Shown here: one piece after another, positions 40,971 through 50,900 of the stretch | How positions within the stretch are numbered: the first letter of the stretch is position 1 | Layout of the letters: the number at the start of each line of letters is the position of its first letter | NCBI RefSeq assembly: GCF_000378485.1 | Contig: NZ_KB899975.1 | Coordinates: 1-53,815 of the forward strand | Direction of reading: 5' to 3' | DNA from: Flavobacterium rivuli WB 3.3-2 = DSM 21788 | GTDB lineage: Bacteria; Bacteroidota; Bacteroidia; Flavobacteriales; Flavobacteriaceae | DNA: 53,815 nt | Made by a program: the position numbers and the translations under genes | The notes under the pieces: model-generated | Seen by the model: the letters and a program-made list of their open reading frames with translations, nothing else | Databases searched by the model: none | What the model was told of the DNA's origin: nothing

Positions 40971-43900
40971 TTAGTTTTCAGCGCGGTTTATATAAACCCA
41001 ACCTGTTCTTGAGTTACCTTCAAGCTCTACTACATAAAAGTAGGTACCCGTAGGCAGTTCATCGCCGCCATTGGTTTGCCCATGCCATTCGTTAGTATAC
41101 TTGTTTTTATTATAAACTTCAAGACCGTATCGGTTAAATATTGTAAGTTTTTTTACATCAAGGCCTGTAAGGTCAAAGTTGTCATTTTTAGTATCGTTAT
41201 TTGGCGAAATACCTCTTGGTATGTCGCAAAATGTTCCCTCTACCGTATAAACATGTGTAACTTCACAACCGCCCGGTGTCCTTACTGTAAGCTCGAATGC
41301 AATAGGAAAATCGATTGTCCTTACACTATTTGCAGCGGCATATTGAGCAACATTAAACGTATTATCATCGCCTACAATTGCTGTCTGACCACTTCTTCTC
41401 CATTCAAAAGTTGCCGTTGAAACATCAAACGAGCTGTTTAAAGGTAACGCTTCAAGAACATAATTCTTCCCGAAAATCGTTTCGCGGCATTCCTGCAAAC
41501 CAGTTACCTGTGGCAGGCTTGTTATAGGGTTAACCGTTACGTTTCCATTAACCGAACATCCACCAGAAACGATTGTGATAATATACGGAGTTGCCGATGC
41601 TGCAACGTTGGTAAATATGTTTGACGCCTGTGGTGTACCTGTGCCTAAAGCATACGTTATACCTGTTCCCGGTAAAGTTGAAGTTACCGTAATGGTAGCT
41701 GTTTGTGTTGCACAATCGGTAGCTGATACAGTCGCAACTATTGCAGGAAGTGTAGTTACCGGAGCAACGGTTACATTTCCTAATACCGAACACGTGCCTG
41801 ATAAAATTGTGATAACATACGGAGTTGCCGATGCTGCTACGTTGGTAAATATGTTAGATGCCTGCGGTGTACCTGTGCCAACAGCATAAGTAATACCTGC
41901 TCCCGGTAATGTAGATGTTACCGTTATTGTAGCGGTTTGCGTTGCACAGTCAGTAGCCGATACTGTTGCTACTACGGCAGGAAGTGTAGTTACCGGGGCA
42001 ACGGTTACGTTTCCATTAATCGAACATCCACCAGAAACGATTGTGATAACATACGGAGTTGCCGATGCTGATACGTTGGTAAATATGTTTGACGCCTGCG
42101 GTGTACCTGTGCCAATAGCATAAGTAATACCAGCTCCCGGTAATGTAGAGGTTACCGTTATTGTAGCCGTTTGTGTAGCACAGTCGGTAGCCGATACTGT
42201 TGCTACTACGGCAGGAAGTGTAGTTACCGGGGCAACGGTTACGTTTCCTGTTACCGAACATCCACCAGAAACGATTGTGATAACATACGGAGTTGCCGAT
42301 GCTGCTACATTGGTAAATATGTTTGATGCATGCGGTGTACCTGTGCCAATAGCATAAGTAATGCCAGCTCCCGGTAATGTAGATGTTACCGTTATTGTAG
42401 CGGTTTGTGTCGCACAATCGGTAGCCGATACTGTAGCAACTATAGCAGGTAATGTTGTTACCGGAGCAACGGTTACATTTCCTATTACCGAACATCCACC
42501 AGAAATGATTGTGATAACATACGGAGTTGCTGATGCTGCTACGTTAGTAAATATGTTAGATGCCTGCGGTGTACCTGTGCCAATTGCATAAGTAATACCT
42601 GCTCCAGGTAGTGTGGAGGTTACGGTAACTATTGCCGTTTGTGTTGCACAATCGGTAGCCGATACTGTAGCAACTACAGCAGGTAATGTTGTTACCGGAG
42701 CAACGGTTACGTTTCCTAATACCGAACACGTGCCTGATAAAATTGTGATAACATACGGAGTTGCTGATGCTGCTACGTTAGTAAATATGTTAGATGCCTG
42801 CGGTGTACCTGTGCCAATAGCATAAGTAATGCCTGCTGCCGGTAACGTAGAGTTTACCGTAATTGTAGCCGTTTGTGTTGCACAGTCAGTAGCTGAAACG
42901 GTTGCTACAACAGCAGGAAGTGTTGTTACCGGAGTAACTGTTATGTTTCCTGTTACCGAACATGTCCCTGATAAAATTGTAATAACATACGGAGTTGCCG
43001 ATGCTGCTACGTTGGTAAATATGTTAGATGCCTGCGGTGTACCTGTGCCAATAGCATAAGTAATACCAGCTCCCGGTAATGTAGAGGTTACCGTTATTGT
43101 AGCCGTTTGTGTAGCACAGTCGGTTGCCGATACTGTAGCAACTACGGCAGGAAGCACTGTCGCAAATGAAACTGTTACGTTGCCTGTAACGGTACAGGTT
43201 CCTGAAACGATTGTTATTACATGTGCAGTTGCTGATGCAGCTACGTCTGTAAAGATATTAGATGCCTGTGGTGTTCCGCCATCAATAGCGAAAGTAACAC
43301 CTGCCCCTACAAGTGTAGAAGTCACAGTAACGGTTGCTGTTTGTGTTGCACAATCTGTAATAGATACTGTTGCAACTATTGCCGGCAATGCTAATACCGG
43401 AGCCACAATTACTACACCAGAAACAGAACATGTACCCGAAGCTACAGTTATTCTATGTGGTAACAGAGATGCAGCTACATTATTAAAAATGTTCGATGCC
43501 TGTGGTGTTCCTCCATCTATTGCATAAGTAATGCCTGTTCCAGGTAAGGTAGAGGTAACTGTAACTGTTGCGGTTTGTGTTACACAATCTGTAGCTGATA
43601 CTGTTGCAACTACGGCATCAAGAACGGTAACATTTAATTGTGCAGCCTCACTTACTAAAGTACATGCTGTAGAGGTCATAACACAGTAATACTGACTACC
43701 ATTAAAAGATGCCGGAGTATTATTTACTGTAAGGGTTGCCGTTGTTGCACCTGAATAAGTAATACCGTTTGTTACGTTAACCCATGCACCGCTGGCGTTA
43801 AGCGTTTTCCACTGGTAAGTAAATCCTGTAGTAGTGCTTAATACTACTGTAAATGTAGCCTGTGCGTTAACGCAAATGTTAGCATCGGCAGGTTGGATGG

Positions 43901-44789
43901 TTATTGTTGTAACCGCAGTTGTAGGGTCTGCAATATGGTTACCAAGATCTGCGCAGTAGTTATCCGGTAAAGGAGCATCTTCGTCCTGGTCATGCTGAAC
44001 GTTATTCCAATCGCTTTGATTATATACAGGCGTTGGTGCTATAGCATTAGGATTTCTTATAAGCGTAAAGCCCGGTAATGTAAAAGGAACTTCTACACGG
44101 TCTATAACAATATTATTTTTTAATAACTCAAGTTTATCGTTTCCGTTAAACCCATTTCCTAATGAAGGCACATTTGTAGTAGGTGCGGCACAAATTCTTT
44201 GTAATGGTACACTACAAGGAATAAGGTAAGTCGATTCCGGCCCTATAGATCCCGGAAGTGTTAAATTATAACCAGCTGTAGGCGAAGTATCTGAAATGTT
44301 ACCATATCTTATTAACCTGTAATTTCCGTTAAAAGTAATTGTAGTATTTGAAGGATTATATATTTCTATCATACCACCACTCTGGTCACGCTGGTCATAA
44401 ACTTCAGAAATATAAACTTCAGCTGCCGGAGGTGCACAGTTAGATGACAATATAGTAAACGACGTACCTGTAGCACGACAGCCATTTGTAATAATAGTAA
44501 TTGCACCGGTAGTTGCTGTTGCAGGCACTGTCGCCTTAATAACTGTAGCTGATACTACCGTAAAACCCGGAGCTTCTACTCCATTAAATTTAACCGAGCT
44601 TGTACCCGATCCTAACTGAAAACCACTACCATTAATAGTTACAACGGTACCAACAGGCCCCGATGCAGGTAAGAACGATGTGATTGTTGTGCTTGTACAG
44701 GGAGATTGAGCATGTACTGTAGTCACAAAGAACAAGCAGGTTAAAAAGATAAGGATACAGTAATTAAATAGAGTATTTTTTTTGTGCAT
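40971..44789 (-). CDS. Giant T9SS-secreted adhesin-like protein B (type B sorting domain)
   Basis: A 1272-residue exported protein. Order: signal peptide (1-28, ending VHAQ); IPT/TIG domain (about 35-112); lamin-tail-like domain (about 120-285) that is nearly the same as in adhesin A; Ig-like domain (about 290-383); nine repeats of about 78 residues (383-1090, core VATVSATDCATQTATITVTS), each with a cysteine pair; a linker with three cysteines (about 1090-1190); and a type B sorting domain at about 1190-1272 (PRGISPNNDTKNDNFDLTG, then TIFNRYGLEVY). The ATG at 44789 starts the signal peptide; a TTG 13 codons earlier is rejected. Likely role: adhesion, attached to the cell by SprF/PorP-type partners known for type B cargo. 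Confidence 0.88.
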   Translation of the reverse strand: MHKKNTLFNYCILIFLTCLFFVTTVHAQSPCTSTTITSFLPASGPVGTVVTINGSGFQLGSGTSSVKFNGVEAPGFTVVSATVIKATVPATATTGAITIITNGCRATGTSFTILSSNCAPPAAEVYISEVYDQRDQSGGMIEIYNPSNTTITFNGNYRLIRYGNISDTSPTAGYNLTLPGSIGPESTYLIPCSVPLQRICAAPTTNVPSLGNGFNGNDKLELLKNNIVIDRVEVPFTLPGFTLIRNPNAIAPTPVYNQSDWNNVQHDQDEDAPLPDNYCADLGNHIADPTTAVTTITIQPADANICVNAQATFTVVLSTTTGFTYQWKTLNASGAWVNVTNGITYSGATTATLTVNNTPASFNGSQYYCVMTSTACTLVSEAAQLNVTVLDAVVATVSATDCVTQTATVTVTSTLPGTGITYAIDGGTPQASNIFNNVAASLLPHRITVASGTCSVSGVVIVAPVLALPAIVATVSITDCATQTATVTVTSTLVGAGVTFAIDGGTPQASNIFTDVAASATAHVITIVSGTCTVTGNVTVSFATVLPAVVATVSATDCATQTATITVTSTLPGAGITYAIGTGTPQASNIFTNVAASATPYVITILSGTCSVTGNITVTPVTTLPAVVATVSATDCATQTATITVNSTLPAAGITYAIGTGTPQASNIFTNVAASATPYVITILSGTCSVLGNVTVAPVTTLPAVVATVSATDCATQTAIVTVTSTLPGAGITYAIGTGTPQASNIFTNVAASATPYVITIISGGCSVIGNVTVAPVTTLPAIVATVSATDCATQTATITVTSTLPGAGITYAIGTGTPHASNIFTNVAASATPYVITIVSGGCSVTGNVTVAPVTTLPAVVATVSATDCATQTATITVTSTLPGAGITYAIGTGTPQASNIFTNVSASATPYVITIVSGGCSINGNVTVAPVTTLPAVVATVSATDCATQTATITVTSTLPGAGITYAVGTGTPQASNIFTNVAASATPYVITILSGTCSVLGNVTVAPVTTLPAIVATVSATDCATQTATITVTSTLPGTGITYALGTGTPQASNIFTNVAASATPYIITIVSGGCSVNGNVTVNPITSLPQVTGLQECRETIFGKNYVLEALPLNSSFDVSTATFEWRRSGQTAIVGDDNTFNVAQYAAANSVRTIDFPIAFELTVRTPGGCEVTHVYTVEGTFCDIPRGISPNNDTKNDNFDLTGLDVKKLTIFNRYGLEVYNKNKYTNEWHGQTNGGDELPTGTYFYVVELEGNSRTGWVYINRAEN
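41520..43630 (-). repeat. Intragenic tandem array, about 234 bp units
   Basis: Nine coding units of about 78 codons in adhesin B. Units 3-9 are nearly identical (core GTGTPQASNIFTNVAASATP). The unit length differs from that in adhesin A by about four codons. Confidence 0.87.
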
Positions 44790-44854
44790 TATTCTGTTTT
44801 TAAATTTATATGCCAAAATGCTGCGCAAGTTAATTATTTTAAAGACACGATAAT

Positions 44855-44862
44855 CAAACTTA
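44855..44862 (-). promoter_or_regulatory. -7 box candidate for adhesin B
   Basis: TAAGTTTG on the minus strand fits TAnnTTTG, about 66 bases before the start codon. The -33 element is unclear. Confidence 0.28.
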
Positions 44863-44950
44863 TTTTATGAAAATGTTAACATAACACACCGGCTTTTCAA
44901 TAATTCGCAATTTAAGCCCAAACCACTCATTTATAAAGTGATATAAAAAC

Positions 44951-44975
44951 AATACCCACGCGGTGCGTGGGTATT
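44951..44975 (-). terminator. Terminator of the 2300-residue protein gene
   Basis: A perfect 11-bp stem AATACCCACGC / GCGTGGGTATT (44951-44961 and 44965-44975), with GTTTTTATAT following on the minus strand. Confidence 0.88.
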
Positions 44976-44999
44976 TAAAATATAATTGTAAGTATTAGA

Positions 45000-47900
45000 C
45001 TAAAAAACTATCCTTTTGCTCACTTTACCTTTTACAGTGTTAATCTCTATAATAAGTACTTCCTGTGCTACCTCAAGGCTGTTTATAGCCGTTTTAGTTG
45101 CATTTATCTTGTCATTACTATAAAGTTTCCTGCCTCTTACATCATAAATAGTTACACCGGTCATTTCGGCCGTGCCACTGTTTATGTTTATAGTAGTACC
45201 CTGTTTGTAAACTATTACACTGTTAGGGTCAAGCTGTGGCGTTTTTGTACCAAGGGCATCGGTAGTATATACTACTTCAAACCTGTCGTTAAACGTTCCT
45301 GCTTCACTGGTAAAGGTATAGCCGCTTTCGCCAAGGTCATGGTATACATCTAAAAGGTTATCTTTTAAGTATATATCCTGTCCTTGCTCAAACAGTCCGT
45401 CTTTGTGGTCTATGCTTACGGTAAATTCTCCCGTAGTTACAGCCTTAAAGCCCATTGGCACTATATCGGCAGGCGCAAATTCCGGTCTTGCCTGTATAGA
45501 TAATCTTGTATCTTCTGCAAGAGAGTAGAACGTTACATTGCCTCCGTCGCTAAACTGGCGGCCATCATAACCATAATCTAACCCAAGGGTTGCGTTATCC
45601 ATGTAGGCTACTGCCACCTGGCTGAAGCCTGCTTCTGTACCCTTAAGATTTAGCCAATAACGCGAATTGTTATTTTGTGCTGTCCTGAAGAAAGCCTGGT
45701 CTGCTCCCGGAGATGGCCTCCTCATTGAATTTGTAAATGTAATGTTAGAACCTGTAGGGTTTGTGGCTGTTTTTACAAAGAAGCCCTGCCCCTGAGATAT
45801 TAACCATGAACTCACTTCATTTCGTGGGAAGAAAACAGCCTGGTCTTCGCCACCACCCGAAACGGGGTCGTTTTCAAAACCATCATTTGCAGTAAAGGCT
45901 GCAAGGGTTAATGTTGCATAAGACGAAGCATTTGCATTGTTCTTTTTCCTCCAGAAGTAAAGTCCCGATGCTTCGTTAATAACACCTTCGTTACCATCAA
46001 AAAATGCCTCAACACTTATTGGCGACGGGTAAGGATTACCCACTGCCGTAAACCTGCTGCCTTGAACTGATGCCGGAATGGTTACTGTACCATTATTTGG
46101 GGTACCTGCAAAAGTTCCTGTAAAGGCAACCGGGGTTATACCATTATAATAATCTGACCCGGCTGCTGCATTGGTATCCGGCATACGTATAAGGTAGCTT
46201 TTTGCCGGGGTAAAGGTTGTGCTGCCCGGTACGGCTATGTAATAATTGGCATCGCCACTAAACCCGTATTCATAAAAGCGCGTTGCAACTGTTAATTCAG
46301 AAAAGTTGCTAAGCGTTTGTGTACCACTTACCGGAGACGACCACAATGTATAATCATACCTGTAAAGTGTATTACCTGCTTTTACAGCGCTAATAGCACC
46401 TACATTCGTATTTACCGCAGTTTCTTCTCCCTGTATAAGGGCTGCATTGTTTTGAACGGTAAGTGTACCGTTAGTATCTACCGTTACTTTGTCGTTTACA
46501 TATAAAGTATTACCTGTAGTAACAATAAGTGCAGCATTAGCCTGTACCACTAAAGTTTTACTGTACACTATTCCTTGCGGCACGGTTGCAGCATTTACCG
46601 ATGGAGCAATAACAACCGGGGTGTTTATAGTAGGCACTTCGTTACAAGACCAGTTATTCCCGTTATTCCAGTTGGTATCTTCGTTACCTGTCCACATATT
46701 TTCTGTAAACATCAGCTGTGTTTTATTATCCACAGTAAACTGGCTTGTACAACCCGGTGTAATATCGGTTCTTGTAAGTCTTGTAATTTCAAGTTCCTTA
46801 TTATCATCAGCAGGTGTTACCGCTATTATTAAATCGGCACTGCCTAAAGCATTAGCTGTTGCTGCCACTGTTCTTACCGAACCGTGATTTACAGTATATT
46901 CTACAGTAAAAGTTGCATTAGCTAAAAGCCCTGTTACATGTAATGTTGCACTTGTGCCGCAAAATTGTGTATTGCTAACCCCGCTAAGCGTAGGCAATTT
47001 ATTAATTACTATATCGCTGCCATTATTGTTCGTGCTTTTAGTCAATAAAAGCGATGATGATAAATGCACAACACGAACCCTGTAATTACCAGTAACAAAG
47101 CTTGCCGGCAATGTAGCCGCAATAGGGCTGTTAGCCGCTGCTGCACTTATTATATTAGAAAAATCTTCAGGAAAAACACCTGCAGCATCTGAATGCTGTA
47201 CATAAAAACTACCTGTGCCAAAGGTACCCTGGCCGGTGTATTGTACACTTATTGCAGCAGCTTCGCCCTGGCAGTATGGGCCATAAGCAGCGGCAATTGT
47301 ATTTATAAATGGTGCTTCTTCCACTATACCGTTTAATGGTACCACTTTAGTAGCACCCCCACCGGTAATAGTTAGTGTACCTGTGTAAGTGCCATGCAAC
47401 TGACCTGCTGCAAGCCTTACATAAATTTCGGGATTGTTAAGGTTTAAACCGCCCGCTGTGTAAGGAATGCTTCCTGTTTGGGCATAAGCTGCTGCGCCAA
47501 TTATTATCTGGAAATGTTCTGATACAGTTAGTGTAATATTTCCTGCTGCCGGTAAAAGGTTAGCCGCAGTTATGTTTGTTAATTGTACTGGCTGCGATGC
47601 ACCACGGCCTTCAATAACCGAAATGCTCATTGGCGAAGGAGTAGCGTCTATAACCGGCCTTGCAAGTACCGTTAATGTCCTGCCTGTAGAGACCGGGTTG
47701 TAAGTAGCATTACCAGTATTAGATGCTGTAAGCGTAGTTGTACCCACCCCTGTTATAGTTACTGTACCGTCTTCTGCAATAGTAGCAACGCTTTGGTTAG
47801 CACTGCTCCATGTTACAGGAAGGCTTGCCGTATTATGGTATTCAAATAAGAAAGGTGCATCACCTAAATATTTGGTGGGGATAGGATCAGGGTCAAAACT

Positions 47901-50900
47901 TAGTACCTGGTTAAGCTTCGTTACAGTATAAGCAAGTGTTTTAGTGTTTGTGCCATAGTAGCTTGTAGCAGTAATTCCTATGTTATAAGTTCCTGCCGGT
48001 GTTGTACCATCAAAACTTATAAGACCTGTAGTATTTATTGTTGCACCCAGTGGTAAGTTTGTTGTGCTGTACGTAATAACCGGAGTACCTGTAGCTGTTA
48101 TTTGGTACGTATCTGTTGTGTTTATTACAGAGGTATCTGTAAGTGCACTGTTAACAACCGGCGCAGTTGGTGCCGCTACTACGGTGCCATTAAATGTAAA
48201 ATCGTTAACGCTATAAGTACCAGTGCCAGTACCCCAGGCATAAATGCGGAATTCTATAGCTGTAGTAACATTTTGATAAACCGAAGCTGAAAGAGTTATT
48301 GTATTTGCGTCCTGACTATCCTGAGTAGATGTTGGGCTGCCAATATTTGCCACAAATCCATCTATACTTGATCTAACGGCAACCATTGCCGGACCGGAAC
48401 CTGATGTTTGGGAGTTATATACAAAACTACTTAAATTTATCATATAACCCGCATTAGGAGTAAGCTTAAGGGTAAAATATTTTTGGGCATCCAATTGCGC
48501 CGTATTCCATCCTGTAGTATTATACCTGTTATTAGCATTAGAACCACTTATACCAGAACTTCTCCCTATACCACTTACCGTAATATTGTCGTCATAACCT
48601 TCACCCGATGTGTAAGGGTTTGAATTGTTAGGATTGCTTCCTGTTATAGCATTTGCCCATATAGAACCCGTAGTTGCCACCGAATTTATAAGCAAGATAC
48701 CGTTTGTTAGCGATGTAAACTCATAATTTGTTGCCTGCCCTCCGGTTAATGTGATAGGATAAGCCCCTACCGGAGAAGCTGTTGTTGCCGATGTAGTAAT
48801 TGATGGCGCCACAAAACCTGCAGCATTGGTTTGGTTCTGTCCACTTATAAAACCACCATAAGTAATGGTTAAGGCAGGGTTAGCTGCTCCCTGGTTTTTA
48901 GATTTATTATCGGCAGTAGCAGTTAAGCCTTTTTTGGTAATAGTTCCCGTTAAGGCTGTAGCAGGTTGCTGTACTGTATAGCTACCTGCATTAGTACCTG
49001 ATAATGTTATATTTACCGGAATGTTTGTGCCTGCATTAAATGTTGTAAAAGAAGCCGTAACAGTAACGTTATCAGGATCTATAACACCGTTAAGAACCGC
49101 ACCCGTAATTGTTGCAGCCGCTGTTGCATTATATACCTTAGTAGTTACTGCCGCATTTGTAACATCTACTGTTAGCACCGCAGGTGTAATATTTGCAGAA
49201 AACGACTGTGATGCTACACTGTAATTTGCAGCATCTGCGCCCTGAAGTATAAACAAAGCTGTTACAGGCTTATTGTTAGCTACAGTAAAATCGTTAAATG
49301 TACCAGCAACAGTGTCTGAAGCTAACGATACATCATCTCCCTCTACAATACCACTTGCAATAACTCCGTTACTTACTGTAGCTGTTATTGTCCTGTCATA
49401 CACTTTATTTTGTGCCGTTGCCGTAACCGTAAGTAGTTTTGGCGTTATGTTAGCACTTAACCCAGTAGGTTGCGTTAAAGTATAATTACCCGCTTGTGCC
49501 CCGGTTAATAAAGAGTTACTTGTTACCTCTATACCACTTGCAACATCTACGCTTGCAAATGTACCAGTACCTGATAATGTAACAGCATCTCCGTTTACAA
49601 CACCTGCTAAAGTACCTGTAATAACAGCCGCGGCAGTACCATCATATACTTTATTTTGTGCAGCAGCATTGTTTATTGTTAATGCTTTAGGGGTAATATT
49701 ACCTGTAAGTTCATAATCGGGCTGTGCTAAAGTGTAGTTTGCTGCACTGGTACCAATTAATGCATATTCTATATATACCGGAATATTGTCATTTACATTT
49801 TTTGTTTCAAAAAATGCAAAGCTGCTTAATGCAACATCATCATTTCCTACTATGTTATTTAGCGAGCCTGCTGCAGTAGCAGTATCATTACCATCATATA
49901 CTTTAGATGATACAGCAGCATTTGTAATAGTAAGCTGTCTTTTATTTACTGTAAGTTCCTGTGTAACCGGAATAGCAGGATTATGGGTAGCATCTCCTTC
50001 CTGTGTAGCCGTGATCGTTACGGTACCTACACCTGTAGCCGTTATGGTATTGCCGGATATTGTTGCTATTGCATCATTAGAGCTGGTATAAGATATAGGC
50101 AGTCCTGAAGTAGACGTTGCAGTAAGCGAAACATTTGTATCGCCATACATAATTGGAGTCAGTGCATTAAATGTTATGGTTTGATTAGCTAATCCAGTTT
50201 CGTTAATATCGGCAGTTAAACCCTGTGGCTGCTGCAAAATATAATTTCCTGCCGCTGTACCGGCTATTGTGTAGCCGGTTACGGTAACAGGAATATCCGT
50301 TCCCGGTTGTATCGATGTAAATTGTGCAACAGCATTAGTACTGTTAAGTACAACATCTTCCCCCTGAGCAACGCCTGCCAAAACCGGCGTTCCTGTAATT
50401 GTAGCGGTGTTTGTTGCGTCATAATCTTTATCGCTAATTGCTATACCGGATATTGTAACGTTTTTAGGTGTAATATTAGCAACAAGTGTAGTGTTAGTAG
50501 CGGGTGCATTATATTTAGCCGCATCAATACCGGTTAAAGTATAAGTAATACGTACCTGTTTACCATTACCTACTGCTGCATTTACAAATTGTGATGTATA
50601 GTTTAAGGTTACAGCATCTGAACCCACTATACCTCCCAACACAGGCGTTCCATTTAAGGCAGCAATGTCAGTACCATCATATTCTTTACTTAGTGCTGTA
50701 AAAGTACCGCTTACCGTAAGCGTTTTACGGTTTACTGTTAATGTCCTGTCTACTGGCGTAGCAGCATTATAATTAGCCGTACCTGCCTGATTAGCCGTTA
50801 TTGTTGTAGTACCAGGAGCAAGTAAAGTAACCGTATTTGTTGCTATAGTAGCTATATTTTCGTTTAAAATGGTATATGTTACAGGCTGTCCGGATGCCCC

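Noticed and set aside
36290..43630. CRISPR-like regular repeats
   Set aside because: The 222-234 bp periodicity is in-frame coding repetition of adhesin domains.
44790..44828. TTG start 13 codons before adhesin B
   Set aside because: The ATG at 44789 directly begins a proper signal peptide.
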